A DNA stretch of 64,000 bases from Meta bourneti (taxonomy: Eukaryota > Arthropoda > Arachnida > Araneae > Tetragnathidae), in the NCBI GenBank assembly GCA_933210815.1, contig OW119932.1, forward strand, positions 89,441,991 through 89,505,990, in the 5' to 3' direction. This document shows, in pieces, positions 7,939 to 18,919 of this stretch. A model generated the notes under the pieces. It had not been told where the DNA came from. It did no database searches and saw only the letters and a program-made list of their open reading frames with translations. Within the stretch, counting starts at the first letter, position 1. Each line of letters starts with the position of its first letter. Position numbers and translations under genes: made by a program.

Positions 7939-10389
7939 ATGGCTTTTCTTTCTCGTGGGAGAAAAGAAGACCTCCTCGAACTCGCAGATGAACTTTGTGA
8001 AAAAGTATCGGATAATTGTAAACTGGTTGAGATAAGGAAAATAATCCTAAACAGTGAAAACTATGAAGAAGAGGAAGTTAAAATATCTTTAACTCGTATT
8101 ATGGAAGATAGGATAAAGAGAGAGAAAGAAGCAAAAGAAAAAGAAGAAATTGCCAGACGAGAAGAAAAAGAAGAAATTGCCAGACAAGAAGCAAAAGAAG
8201 AAATTGCCAGACGAGAAGCAAAAGAAAAAGAAGAAATTGCCAGACGAGAAGCAAAAGAAAAAGAAGAAATTGCCAGACAAGAAGCAAAAGAAGAAATTGC
8301 CAGACAAGAAGCAAAAGAAGAAATTGCCAGACAAGAAGCAAAAGAAAGGGAAGAACGTAATATTCGAATGGAAGAAATAGCTTTAGAGAAGAAAAAGCTA
8401 GAAATGCAAGCTGCAAGTGAGCTAGGACTATCTAATAGAGAACGGATGCCAAATCATAAAATTGAGCTCATCAAAATTACCCCGAAATTTGAGGAAAAGA
8501 AAGATGAAATGGGTCTATATTTAATAAATTTTGAAAGAAGAGCTGAGATGGCAGGTGTGCCTAAAGAAGATTGGGTGCCGTATTTACTAGGCGTATTGCC
8601 TTCGGAAATTTCGAGCATGATGGCTAGAGAATCGCCTGAAGATGCAAAGAATTACGAATATGTGAAAGATATTATTCTTCAGAGGTATAAAATGAGTTCT
8701 GAGAAATTGAAGCAGATGTTTTACCGTCATCAAAAAGTCCCGGATAAAACATGGAGGAATTACGCTCATGAACTTACAAGCTACTATGATGAATGGGTTT
8801 CTGATTTGGAAATCAAAACTTTTAAAGAACTCAGAGACTTGCATATCACTGAGCAGATTAAAAGACGAGTGCCGTCTGAAGTAAAAGAACATTTTCTGGA
8901 GGAGTGGATGGGCTTAAATTCTCCGTTAGAATTAGCTAAAAAAATAGATCAATTTGAAAGCTTAAAGGAGAGTCTTACACCCAGAAATACTAAAGGTCCC
9001 CAGAATAAAACAAGTATCAAGAAAACACACGTTGGTTTTCATAAGTTTGAGGGAGAAAACAAACCCTTTGGGAAAACAGAAGTAAACAGAGAAGATTACA
9101 AAGAGAAAAATTTTGAAAAAAGAAAGCAACTTCAATGTTATGAATGCAATTCCTATGATCATCTTAGACCTCAATGTCCTAAGTTGAAGAAAACTGAAAT
9201 CATAGCTGCTAACGAAATTATGGGAAAGAGAATAATAGATTTGATGTCTCCCTACATTAGTGTCGGAACTGTAAATGGATCTCAGATTTCTATCTTACGA
9301 GACACAGGATCCAGCATAGATCTAATTCCTAGGAAGTTTGTTAAGCCACACATGTATACGGGTGAACATGTATGGGTAGCATCTCCTTTAGCGGATAACC
9401 CTATTTGCTTGCCTTTAGCGGAAGTAAATTTAGCGTGTGAGTTGGGTCATGTTATAACCAAAGCTGCTGTCAAGGATAACTTCCTAGATAAAGAACGCTA
9501 CTTACTAAGCAACAAGACCGTTGTACTTATAGAAGATATGAAAAAAGACAAAGACTCTGATATTGAAGTAAAAGACTCTGCAACGCCCAAGTGCCAAAGT
9601 GCTCCATATTTAAATGAAACATCGAAAAACGACTGCCCTTGTAACAGTAACCGTTTTAGTTCTAGCAGTGTTACTCCTAAAGAGACTGGAATCGTTGAAA
9701 ATTTGTTACGTTCATATGGTTTTATACAATGTTGCGAAAGACAAGCAATATATTTTTTTCACTACAGTCAATTTTCTGGAAATATTGATAATTTAAAACG
9801 TGGTGATGCAGTTGAATTTAAAATTACTCATAATCGTCGTACTGGAAAACAAATTGCTAGTTCTGTTTGTAAAATAATGTGTAAAGAGACAGTTTCTGGA
9901 TTTGAAACCACTGAAAAAAAGGAAAATACTGAAGGTAAAGTTGCTTATGAAAATAATGGTGAACGGCCCTATTCTGCTGAAAATGTTGATGGTAATGTAG
10001 ATTTTCATCCTCCTAAAAAGATCACTTTTAGTATTGCTATTGACAAAAATACAAGAAACCTTAGACCTTGTAAAATGCGTTCGGAACAGCCTTTACCTGT
10101 GAGATACCGTGGTGTTATCTGTGCTCTTAAAGGAACATTTGGTTTTATTAAAAGGGGTGATGTAAAGGATATGTTTTTCCACTCTAGTGAATGCAAAGTG
10201 TTCAAAAATCTTAATCTTGGCGATGATGTTGAATTTGGAATACAGACTCGAAACAACAAGGAAGTTGCTGTAAGTGTAACTAAATTGCCCTTAGGGACAG
10301 TGATATTTGAGGACGTTGAAACTGAAAGTTTGGTTGGTGAAATAACTGAATGCTTAGACAAATCTAAAAGTCGTTTGAAGAAAGCATAA
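7939..10389 (+). CDS. Gag-protease-cold-shock polyprotein, copy 3 (long form)
   Basis: The protein has 816 residues and the predicted sequence is the same as copy 2. Coiled coil, capsid-like region, CCHC knuckle, DTGSS protease motif and the two cold-shock domains are all intact. Identity to copy 2 exceeds that to copies 1 and 4, so these two are probably direct duplicates. Confidence 0.9.
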   Translation: MAFLSRGRKEDLLELADELCEKVSDNCKLVEIRKIILNSENYEEEEVKISLTRIMEDRIKREKEAKEKEEIARREEKEEIARQEAKEEIARREAKEKEEIARREAKEKEEIARQEAKEEIARQEAKEEIARQEAKEREERNIRMEEIALEKKKLEMQAASELGLSNRERMPNHKIELIKITPKFEEKKDEMGLYLINFERRAEMAGVPKEDWVPYLLGVLPSEISSMMARESPEDAKNYEYVKDIILQRYKMSSEKLKQMFYRHQKVPDKTWRNYAHELTSYYDEWVSDLEIKTFKELRDLHITEQIKRRVPSEVKEHFLEEWMGLNSPLELAKKIDQFESLKESLTPRNTKGPQNKTSIKKTHVGFHKFEGENKPFGKTEVNREDYKEKNFEKRKQLQCYECNSYDHLRPQCPKLKKTEIIAANEIMGKRIIDLMSPYISVGTVNGSQISILRDTGSSIDLIPRKFVKPHMYTGEHVWVASPLADNPICLPLAEVNLACELGHVITKAAVKDNFLDKERYLLSNKTVVLIEDMKKDKDSDIEVKDSATPKCQSAPYLNETSKNDCPCNSNRFSSSSVTPKETGIVENLLRSYGFIQCCERQAIYFFHYSQFSGNIDNLKRGDAVEFKITHNRRTGKQIASSVCKIMCKETVSGFETTEKKENTEGKVAYENNGERPYSAENVDGNVDFHPPKKITFSIAIDKNTRNLRPCKMRSEQPLPVRYRGVICALKGTFGFIKRGDVKDMFFHSSECKVFKNLNLGDDVEFGIQTRNNKEVAVSVTKLPLGTVIFEDVETESLVGEITECLDKSKSRLKKA

Positions 10390-10506
10390 AAGTTACGAGA
10401 CAAAGTTGAATTTACTGTGATCCAGGATTACGAGGTAGTCCATAGAAAAGGAAAACAGCATATAAACGCTGACAGTTTAAGTCGTACGCCTCACGTACAA
10501 AACTAA
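10390..10506 (+). pseudogene. RNase H C-terminal stub of pol, copy 3
   Basis: The 38-codon remnant is in the polyprotein frame, after its stop codon. Confidence 0.85.
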
Positions 10507-10853
10507 ATTACTATTGTTTGTATTTGTGATGTCTTGCATATATAAAAATATTTTATTCCTAGTGTACATTGATACATTTGAATTGCAAAAAAGTCTTAAA
10601 TTTGAATTGAAAATCTAAATATTTTGAAATTGAATTTCTTCTTTGATGATTATCACTGAGCAAAATTTTGATTATACTTTGTTAAAATTATATTTTTTTT
10701 TAATTTAGAGTAGGCGGTACACAGCCAGGATCTTTAGGGTGTATGGTCTACTTGCATATTGCTTTGGGCATGAGTTGTTGCCTTCGCGAAAATTCTGTTG
10801 CTGCTGTTTTGTATCTTTTTTGCAGGTGTCTGTCTCTGCAGAAAAAGAATCTT

Positions 10854-10871
10854 GAGGAGGGAGGAAATAGA
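10854..10871 (+). promoter_or_regulatory. Polypurine tract, unit 3
   Basis: The purine run is one base upstream of the LTR at 10873. Confidence 0.8.
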
Positions 10872-10872
10872 C

Positions 10873-11152
10873 TGTGACATCTTAGCGCCTAGGAGTCTAG
10901 AATGGCCGACTGCAGACCCGGAAGTTTCCTGTTAAAAAGTCCTTCAATACTGCGCTTGCGCATGTGAGGAGAATGAGAAACAGTTAGCTCACGGACTCCG
11001 TCTAGTTGAGACGTCTTCGTAGCAATTCGTAAATTTTAATATGAAAATAAGCATTTTTGTTTCGCGCGTCCATTGTAAACCCATTGTTTTGTCTGTGTTA
11101 AAATAAATGTTATTTTTTAATGTCCAACAAAAGTTCGGATTAATTCATCACA
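10873..11152 (+). repeat. LTR shared by units 3 and 4
   Basis: This is a 280-bp copy with TGTGA/TCACA ends. It carries a private change (GCCGACTGC instead of GCCGGCTGC). Confidence 0.9.
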
Positions 11153-11163
11153 GACTAGAGTTT

Positions 11164-11181
11164 TGGTGTCAGAAGTGGGAT
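11164..11181 (+). promoter_or_regulatory. Primer-binding site (tRNA-Leu), unit 4
   Basis: The sequence is identical to the other primer-binding sites and lies 11 bases after the LTR. Confidence 0.85.
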
Positions 11182-11816
11182 GGAAGCAAGAAAGCAGGAA
11201 ATGCAGGTAGGCCCACCCTTGTATTAAATTAAATTTGTTAAGGTTCTGGCTTACCAGAATTAGTGAGGCAAAGAGCCTAAATCGTTTTGGTTAAAAAAAA
11301 AAAAAAAGAAATGACTACATATCCAATTTTATTTTGTGGTTATTTAAATGTTGTCTTTATGAAAGTTAATAGAAGTTGATGATAAAGTGAATTTGCATGT
11401 TCTACTAAGTAGATATTATCAAGTTGATAAAGTCACGGCCAAAAAGTGCCAAATCGAAAGTGAACGAAAATTTAAATTTCGTTTTGATTTTACTGAAATT
11501 TTGTGTTTTGTGCATTTAATGATTTGAAAAGAATCAGATAATTTGAATTACATATGGTAATTACGCATTAGTAATAGAAAAATAATATTTAATTGCAACT
11601 ATATATATTGCATCTTGTGTATTGTATATGCTACGATATAGTTTAAGATTCTGTTATTATATTTGAGAATTGTGTTTGATATTAAATCTTATCTAGTATT
11701 TGAAGCATATTTGGCATTGAGTATATTTTGTGAATCATATAGTTTATTAGAAAATATTGGTAACTATATTTATGATAACAAAATTGGATTGTTTACTAAT
11801 AAGTTATTCATCGATC

Positions 11817-14147
11817 ATGGCTTTTCTTTCTCGTGGGAGAAAAGAAGACCTCCTCGAACTCGCAGATGAACTTTGTGAAAAAGTATCGGATAATTGTAAA
11901 CTGGTTGAGATAAGGAAAATAATCCTAAACAGTGAAAACTATGAAGAAGAGGAAGTTAAAATATCTTTAACTCGTATTATGGAAGATAGGATAAAGAGAG
12001 AGAAAGAAGCAAAAGAAAAAGAAGAAATTGCCAGACGAGAAGAAAAAGAAGTAATTGCCAGACAAGAAGCAAAAGAAGAAATTGCCAGACAAGAAGCAAA
12101 AGAAAGGGAAGAACGTAATATTCGAATGGAAGAAATAGCTTTAGAGAAGAAAAAGCTAGAAATGCAAGCTGCAAGTGAGCTAGGACTATCTAATAGAGAA
12201 CGGATGCCAAATCATAAAATTGAGCTCATCAAAATTACCCCGAAATTTGAGGAAAAGAAAGATGAAATGGGTCTATATTTAATAAATTTTGAAAGAAGAG
12301 CTGAGATGGCAGGTGTGCCTAAAGAAGATTGGGTGCCGTATTTACTAGGCGTATTGCCTTCGGAAATTTCGAGCATGATGGCTAGAGAATCGCCTGAAGA
12401 TGCAAAGAATTACGAATATGTGAAAGATATTATTCTTCAGAGGTATAAAATGAGTTCTGAGAAATTGAAGCAGATGTTTTACCGTCATCAAAAAGTCCCG
12501 GATAAAACATGGAGGAATTACGCTCATGAACTTACAAGCTACTATGATGAATGGGTTTCTGATTTGGAAATCAAAACTTTTAAAGAACTCAGAGACTTGC
12601 ATATCACTGAGCAGATTAAAAGACGAGTGCCGTCTGAAGTAAAAGAACATTTTCTGGAGGAGTGGATGGGCTTAAATTCTCCGTTAGAATTAGCTAAAAA
12701 AATAGATCAATTTGAAAGCTTAAAGGAGAGTCTTACACCCAGAAATACTAAAGGTCCCCAGAATAAAACAAGTATCAAGAAAACACACGTTGGTTTTCAT
12801 AAGTTTGAGGGAGAAAACAAACCCTTTGGGAAAACAGAAGTAAACAGAGAAGATTACAAAGAGAAAAATTTTGAAAAAAGAAAGCAACTTCAATGTTATG
12901 AATGCAATTCCTATGATCATCTTAGACCTCAATGTCCTAAGTTGAAGAAAACTGAAATCATAGCTGCTAACGAAATTATGGGAAAGAGAATAATAGATTT
13001 GATGTCTCCCTACATTAGTGTCGGAACTGTAAATGGATCTCAGATTTCTATCTTACGAGACACAGGATCCAGCATAGATCTAATTCCTAGGAAGTTTGTT
13101 AAGCCACACATGTATACGGGTGAACATGTATGGGTAGCATCTCCTTTAGCGGATAACCCTATTTGCTTGCCTTTAGCGGAAGTAAATTTAGCGTGTGAGT
13201 TGGGTCATGTTATAACCAAAGCTGCTGTCAAGGATAACTTCCTAGATAAAGAACGCTACTTACTAAGCAACAAGACCGTTGTACTTATAGAAGATATGAA
13301 AAAAGACAAAGACTCTGATATTGAAGTAAAAGACTCTGCAACGCCCAAGTGCCAAAGTTCTCCATATTTAAATGAAACATCGAAAAACGATTGCCCTTGT
13401 AACAGTAACCGTTTTAGTTCTAGCAGTGTTACTCCTAAAGAGACTGGAATCGTTGAAAATTTGTTACGTTCATATGGTTTTATACAATGTTGCGAAAGAC
13501 AAGCAATATATTTTTTTCACTACAGTCAATTTTCTGGAAATATTGATAATTTAAAACGTGGTGATGCAGTTGAATTTAAAATTACTCATAATCGTCGTAC
13601 TGGAAAACAAATTGCTAGTTCTGTTTGTAAAATAATGTGTAAAGAGACAGTTTCTGGATTTGAAACCACTGAAAAAAAGGAAAATACTGAAGGTAAAGTT
13701 GCTTATGAAAATAATGGTGAACGGCCCTATTCTGCTGAAAATGTTGATGGTAATGTAGATTTTCATCCTCCTAAAAAGATCACTTTTAGTATTGCTATTG
13801 ACAAAAATACAAGAAACCTTAGACCTTGTAAAATGCGTTCGGAACAGCCTTTACCTGTGAGATACCGTGGTGTTATCTGTGCTCTTAAAGGAACATTTGG
13901 TTTTATTAAAAGGGGTGATGTAAAGGATATGTTTTTCCACTCTAGTGAATGCAAAGTGTTTAAAAATCTTAATCTTGGCGATGATGTTGAATTTGGAATA
14001 CAGACTCGAAACAACAAGGAAGTTGCTGTAAGTGTAACTAAATTGCCCTTAGGGGCAGTGATATTTGAGGACGTTGAAACTGAAAGTTTGGTTGGTGAAA
14101 TAACTGAATGCTTAGACAAATCTAAAAGTCGTTTGAAGAAAGCATAA
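11817..14147 (+). CDS. Gag-protease-cold-shock polyprotein, copy 4 (short form)
   Basis: The protein has 776 residues. It matches copy 1 in repeat number but has private changes: EEKEVIARQ in the coiled coil, QSSPYL before the cold-shock segment, and Ala for Thr in the LPLG(T/A)VIFED stretch after the second cold-shock domain. The frame is intact, with all domains of the other copies present. Confidence 0.9.
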   Translation: MAFLSRGRKEDLLELADELCEKVSDNCKLVEIRKIILNSENYEEEEVKISLTRIMEDRIKREKEAKEKEEIARREEKEVIARQEAKEEIARQEAKEREERNIRMEEIALEKKKLEMQAASELGLSNRERMPNHKIELIKITPKFEEKKDEMGLYLINFERRAEMAGVPKEDWVPYLLGVLPSEISSMMARESPEDAKNYEYVKDIILQRYKMSSEKLKQMFYRHQKVPDKTWRNYAHELTSYYDEWVSDLEIKTFKELRDLHITEQIKRRVPSEVKEHFLEEWMGLNSPLELAKKIDQFESLKESLTPRNTKGPQNKTSIKKTHVGFHKFEGENKPFGKTEVNREDYKEKNFEKRKQLQCYECNSYDHLRPQCPKLKKTEIIAANEIMGKRIIDLMSPYISVGTVNGSQISILRDTGSSIDLIPRKFVKPHMYTGEHVWVASPLADNPICLPLAEVNLACELGHVITKAAVKDNFLDKERYLLSNKTVVLIEDMKKDKDSDIEVKDSATPKCQSSPYLNETSKNDCPCNSNRFSSSSVTPKETGIVENLLRSYGFIQCCERQAIYFFHYSQFSGNIDNLKRGDAVEFKITHNRRTGKQIASSVCKIMCKETVSGFETTEKKENTEGKVAYENNGERPYSAENVDGNVDFHPPKKITFSIAIDKNTRNLRPCKMRSEQPLPVRYRGVICALKGTFGFIKRGDVKDMFFHSSECKVFKNLNLGDDVEFGIQTRNNKEVAVSVTKLPLGAVIFEDVETESLVGEITECLDKSKSRLKKA

Positions 14148-14264
14148 AAGTTACGAGACAAAGTTGAATTTACTGTGATCCAGGATTACGAGGTAGTCCA
14201 TAGAAAAGGAAAACAGCATATAAACGCTGACAGTTTAAGTCGTACTCCTCACGTACAAAACTAA
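14148..14264 (+). pseudogene. RNase H C-terminal stub of pol, copy 4
   Basis: This is the 38-codon remnant after the polyprotein stop, with one synonymous change near the end. Confidence 0.85.
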
Positions 14265-14611
14265 ATTACTATTGTTTGTATTTGTGATGTCTTGCATATA
14301 TAAAAATATTTTATTCCTAGTGTACATTGATACATTTGAATTGCAAAAAAGTCTTAAATTTGAATTGAAAATCTAAATATTTTGAAATTGAATTTCTTCT
14401 TTGATGATTATCACTGAGCAAAATTTTGATTATACTTTGTTAAAATTATATTTTTTTTTAATTTAGAGTAGGCGGTACACAGCCAGGATCTTTAGGGTGT
14501 ATGGTCTACTTGCATATTGCTTTGGGCATGAGTTGTTGCCTTCGCGAAAATTCTGTTGCTGCTGTTTTGTATCTTTTTTGCAGGTGTCTGTCTCTGCAGA
14601 AAAAGAATCTT

Positions 14612-14629
14612 GAGGAGGGAGGAAATAGA
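14612..14629 (+). promoter_or_regulatory. Polypurine tract, unit 4
   Basis: The purine run is one base upstream of the final LTR. Confidence 0.8.
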
Positions 14630-14630
14630 C

Positions 14631-14910
14631 TGTGACATCTTAGCGCCTAGGAGTCTAGAATGGCCGGCTGCAGACCCGGAAGTTTCCTGTTAAAAAGTCC
14701 TTCAATACTGCGCTTGCGCATGTGAGGAGAATGAGAAACAGTTAGCTCACGGACTCCGTCTAGTTGAGACGTCTTCGTAGCAATTCGTAAATTTTAATAT
14801 GAAAATAAGCATTTTTGTTTCGCGCGTCCATTGTAAACCCATTGTTTTGTCTGTGTTAAAATAAATGTTATTTTTTAATGTCCAACAAAAGTTCGGATTA
14901 ATTCATCACA
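14631..14910 (+). repeat. Terminal 3' LTR of the array
   Basis: This 280-bp LTR ends ATTCATCACA at 14910. In the other copies the same end is followed by the leader (GACTAGAG); here it is followed by host sequence. That independently fixes the 3' LTR boundary. Confidence 0.92.
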
Positions 14911-14980
14911 CTGCCTTTTGTTGGATTCGAACTCGCAACCCTCCGTTTGCAAATCCGTTATTCTTCCAATCGGGACACCG
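14911..14980 (-). mobile_element. SINE-A tRNA-like head, cut by the LTR array
   Basis: Reading minus, this contains the SINE-A head with its B box (GGTTGCGAGTTCGAATCC). The SINE body expected to the left is missing because the LTR array begins there. The array apparently inserted into this SINE or replaced its body. Confidence 0.75.
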
Positions 14981-14984
14981 CTCT

Positions 14985-15820
14985 CTTGTGTGACAAAGCA
15001 ATTCAAAACTGCTCAGTTAACAATCCACACGTGTTCGATTCAATTTTAATATTTTTGTACTTTTGAGTCGAGATTAAGCTGTTTTTAATACAACTGCACC
15101 AATTTGAAAGGAAACTATCTTTTAATTTTGTGAAACAATTGAGTTGTGAAGAGCGCCACCAAATTGTGTTGATAAAAATATGAATAAAATAGTTTGAAAA
15201 AGGCATCCAACAGGAGTATGTTTACTGTCTCTATTTTCACCACCTACCAAGTTGCAGATGGCATTATGTTTTGTTGACACAATTTATAACAATAAACTTT
15301 TTCTATCAATTTCTAGACAATTGGTGGTCGTATTACTTAACTTCCCTTCAATTTAATACGTGAGAACAGAAAAGTTCGATGCACTTCGCAGCTTGTTTGT
15401 TCATGTATATTGCATTTTATTTAAAATTAAAAAAAAATCGATCAGTTCTTATACTAAAGCCAGTTAACGTACATCACAAGTTCTTGCAAAATATCGTTAT
15501 TGTATAATTATTGCAAAAATCGCTTTGCATGGCCAAAAGAGTAATTGAAGTCAAAAACATGAAAATTTAACGAAAAGCATTTGAGAATTAGATTTAAAAA
15601 ATTCATAGTGGGTGACTCAATCTGAAATTGATTGTTTCTTAATATCGGTCATTTATAAATTATAAATAATCTAAAAATCCTTTAAAATATTTCTTATCAT
15701 TCTATTAATTCCTGCCCTTTATAAACATCCTTATTCAAGGTTGTGACGTTTCCTTAAGTTATATTCCTCACCAACCTTGAAATGTTTAATTTAACTACTG
15801 ATCAATTTTATAATCTATGT
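14985..15820. other. Intergenic, no gene seen
   Basis: This is AT-rich sequence with only short uninformative ORFs. I see no repeats shared with the rest of the window. Confidence 0.5.
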
Positions 15821-15824
15821 GACA

Positions 15825-15918
15825 GGTAGGTAGGTATTTTTAATTAAAGTCACACTAGAGCAACAAAACGGCCTATTGTTGAAGGTCCGGGATCAGTCCC
15901 AAAGGGAAAGATCCGAGT
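15825..15918 (-). mobile_element. SINE-A 3' tail fragment
   Basis: This is the last ~90 bases of SINE-A in reverse, from a GGTAGGTAGG tail to GGGAAAGATCC. The upstream part does not look like SINE-A, so it may be a LINE 3' end. Confidence 0.7.
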
Positions 15919-15934
15919 AATCTATCCGAGTAAT

Positions 15935-17000
15935 GACAGGGTTGGGATGGATCTGAAAATATTAGTGAAATTTTCGTAGAACAATGACTGCTGGACTTTT
16001 GTAATCTTGTTTGATCGAAAACCAATGTACAAAGGACATTATCAATTAAAAATGTAAAATAGTTCACTTTAACTTTACACTTTTTACAGGTTTGCAATAA
16101 AATCAATCAAGATTCAAAATTAATATTGAGTATGAGGCTTAAGAACTACTTCTTCAAACCTTCGTCCAGAAAGAACGATCATAAAATAGAAATTAGGAAA
16201 GGAAGAATGAAATATCCTTGAGATATCGATTAGAAACTAAAAGTATCAAAGATCAAACAACACTTTAAGAACATTTCAAACGTTTAACCTGCGGGTACAT
16301 CTCGATACAAAAGAAATTACAATACATCGATTTCTATCTCCCAAAATATAACGTATTAAAACAAGTGTAACATTTAGAGCACAAGTGTATACATTTGGTG
16401 TGGTTAAAACACGGCACGCAAAATACTGGAAATTTATTTAGGTTTTAATACCTCGCATTTGTTTTGAAAGTATTCCAGGTATTTTTACATGAATTTCCAT
16501 TTCAATACGTTAAATTCTCTTTGATACATATAAAAAACAAATAAGTCATGTATCCGAATAAGGCTAAATGAAACTACAAAAATGTTTTTTATTAAAAATT
16601 TAACATTCTTTTTCTATAAAAGTGTAATGAAAACAATGACATTTTCAATGTTGATTTTAGTTAAAATAAAGGCAATTTCATCTAAAACTTCCCTAAATTG
16701 AATTAATAAAGAAAAATTTAAGTAGGGAAATGGTTAATTATATACAAAGTCAAGTGTCTATTCGTGAATGAAAACACCAAGCAAAAACACTAAATTCAAT
16801 GAGGCGCTACTCTTACATGTCTGCAGAGAAACTAAAATTATTTCAGGTCGAGGGAAATTTAAAAACGAAAGAAAAGTTGGTCCATTAAAGTAATTTAAGT
16901 TTACAAATCACACGAAAGGGTTATTTTTTAGCAAAAAGTTCCTTTCTAGAAGAATATAGAAAGCGTTACTATATTTTTTCATGTCGTTGCAAGTACACTT
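15935..17000. other. Intergenic, 3' flank of zinc-finger gene 1
   Basis: This AT-rich flank has no recognisable gene. A TTTATT at 16588 (AATAAA on the minus strand) is a possible poly(A) signal for the zinc-finger gene to the right, about 430 bases past its stop. Confidence 0.4.
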
Positions 17001-17016
17001 TACTCAAATCTCTTTT

Positions 17017-18750
17017 CTAGCACTTTTGATTTTTAATTATTTTCCGTATTTGATGGATACGGCTATGTCTTTTTAAGCTCGAATCTTGTGAAAACGTTCT
17101 CATGCATATTTCACACACATACGCCTTTTCTTCAGTGTGCATACGCCTATGTGTTTGTAAAGTCCAACTGCGTGCAAACGTTTTCATGCATATTTCACAC
17201 ACATACGGCTTCTCTTCAGTGTGTATACGCCTATGTGTTTGTAAATTAGAACTTTGAGAAAAAGTTCTCATGCATATTTCACACACATACGGTTTCTCTT
17301 CAGTGTGTATACGCATATGTGTTTGTAAATTCGAACTGCGTGCAAACGTTTTCATGCATATTTCACACTCATACGGCTTCTCTTCAGTGTGTATACGCCT
17401 ATGACTTTGTAAAGTCGAAAGTTGTGCAAACGTTTTCATGCATATTTCACACTCATACGGCTTCTCTTTAGTGTGTATACGCCTATGTGTTTGTAAGTTT
17501 GAACTATTTGCAAACCTTCTCATGCATATTTCACACATATAGGGCTTCTCTTCAGTGTGTATACGCCTATGTGTTTGTAAATTCGAATTTTTTGCAAACT
17601 TTTTCATGCATATTTCACACACATACGACTTCTCTTCAGTGTGTATACTTCGATGTCTTACTAAGTCAGCATTTCGAAGAAACTTCCTATTACAAATTTC
17701 GCAAATAAAAGACCTTTTCTGACCATTGTGGATGGTTCTATGTTGTTGTAAAGAACTTTTTCGCCAGAATGTTTTCATGCATATTTCACACTCATAACGT
17801 TTTCCCCCACTATGCATTTCCATGTGCTGATTCAAATTCGATTTATATACGAAAGATTTGTCGCAAATTGGACAGTGGTGTGACTTTACTTGAAGGTGGA
17901 GGTCTTCTATGTGATTCTTTCCCCTTGAAACACTGTTCGAAGGATCTGGTTTTGTTACTATTTGTGACAGCTGTGGGTGCATATTAAAGGATGGTATGTT
18001 CGGCTGCAGTAAAATAGAGCTTTTTCCATGGTCAGATTGTACGTTTCTGCTCACATTCGATTTTGTTAGAAACGTTTCACTCTTGAACATTTCGTGTACG
18101 GCGTGTGTCCTCGGATGCTGTGTTGAGTGGTGTGTTTGTGCATTAAGCCTTCCACACTTGAAAGAAAAAAATGGCTTTGTCGCTGAATCAATAACACGGC
18201 TTGTCCTTTTCGGCACACTTTTCGAACAATATTTTGTTGAAGAATGAAAACTTGCAAGGCTTTCTGTGGTCTGCTCAGAGAAATCCTTTTCTTCACTTGG
18301 ATCTTGATGTCGCAGGTAAACAGCAGGAAGCATGGTCCTAACTGAGCCACGTGCATCAGGCATACGTCTATGACCTCTTACATCTGGGGTTGCTACTGGT
18401 GGCTCCATTAAGTGCTCCAAAATTCCACTGCTTTTCTCAAAGTGAGAGTGTTCGTACCGATCACTGTGTTTGTTCTTATCAATCCGGCTTTGCGATGAAC
18501 GTGTGTTCAGTTTGGGTTGTTGATCTGTAGAAAATTTTTTGACAACACAGCCAACGTCGATCTTGGAACCTTTCGTTCTTTTGGATCTTGTGTCCATCTT
18601 TCCTGAATGAATGGAATTAACTTTTGCACGAGCTGTTTTCGTCTTGTTTTCTTCGGGCGTTTGTGAAGCTTGATCAGGACAGGATGTCGTCGCTTCAACA
18701 TGCAATGGACCTAAAACATCTGGATCCAAATGCTCCTGGTCTATATTCAT
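17017..18750 (-). CDS. C2H2 zinc-finger protein 1 (ten fingers)
   Basis: The protein has 577 residues from a single uninterrupted exon. The N-terminal half (about 1-285) is low in predicted structure and rich in Ser, His and Lys, with no KRAB, BTB or ZAD domain that I recognise. Ten C2H2 fingers occupy about residues 290-566. Fingers 4-10 are very alike (CEICMKTFA..S.LQTHRRIH), and several of their linkers are TEEKPY, a variant of the usual TGEKPY. This architecture indicates sequence-specific DNA binding in the nucleus, probably as a transcription factor; the target is unknown. The ATG at 18750 has A at -3. A TATA-like element lies about 170 bases upstream. Confidence 0.9.
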   Translation of the reverse strand: MNIDQEHLDPDVLGPLHVEATTSCPDQASQTPEENKTKTARAKVNSIHSGKMDTRSKRTKGSKIDVGCVVKKFSTDQQPKLNTRSSQSRIDKNKHSDRYEHSHFEKSSGILEHLMEPPVATPDVRGHRRMPDARGSVRTMLPAVYLRHQDPSEEKDFSEQTTESLASFHSSTKYCSKSVPKRTSRVIDSATKPFFSFKCGRLNAQTHHSTQHPRTHAVHEMFKSETFLTKSNVSRNVQSDHGKSSILLQPNIPSFNMHPQLSQIVTKPDPSNSVSRGKNHIEDLHLQVKSHHCPICDKSFVYKSNLNQHMEMHSGGKRYECEICMKTFWRKSSLQQHRTIHNGQKRSFICEICNRKFLRNADLVRHRSIHTEEKSYVCEICMKKFAKNSNLQTHRRIHTEEKPYMCEICMRRFANSSNLQTHRRIHTKEKPYECEICMKTFAQLSTLQSHRRIHTEEKPYECEICMKTFARSSNLQTHMRIHTEEKPYVCEICMRTFSQSSNLQTHRRIHTEEKPYVCEICMKTFARSWTLQTHRRMHTEEKAYVCEICMRTFSQDSSLKRHSRIHQIRKIIKNQKC

Positions 18751-18919
18751 TTTGAATGTTTTGATAATACCTTCGAATTGAAATCTAAGACTGCAAAGAT
18801 ATAAGACTTCAATTTTACGACTAAAAAGTTACGAAGTTTTAGTACTGTTAAAGCAAAAGCAATTTTCAGGACGAGAGTCAGGAGACGTATTAATTTGTGC
18901 AAGACGAATCAATTCTACG

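Larger units (their letters stand above)
6996..11152 (+). mobile_element. Tandem LTR element, unit 3
   Basis: This is a complete unit bounded by the LTRs at 6996-7275 and 10873-11152. It has the same long coiled-coil form as unit 2 and the same predicted protein, so units 2 and 3 are each other's closest copies. That fits duplication inside the array. The period is 3878 bp. Confidence 0.93.
10873..14910 (+). mobile_element. Tandem LTR element, unit 4 (right end of the array)
   Basis: This last unit is bounded by LTRs at 10873-11152 and 14631-14910. It has the short coiled-coil form, like unit 1, plus private substitutions. The sequence after 14910 is unrelated to a leader and begins inside a SINE-A head, so 14910 is the array/host junction. 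Confidence 0.93.

Noticed and set aside
1..14910. CRISPR-like or satellite DNA explanation for the 3.8-kb repeats
   Set aside because: The unit has LTRs, a primer-binding site, a polypurine tract and a gag ORF, so it is a retrotransposon array.
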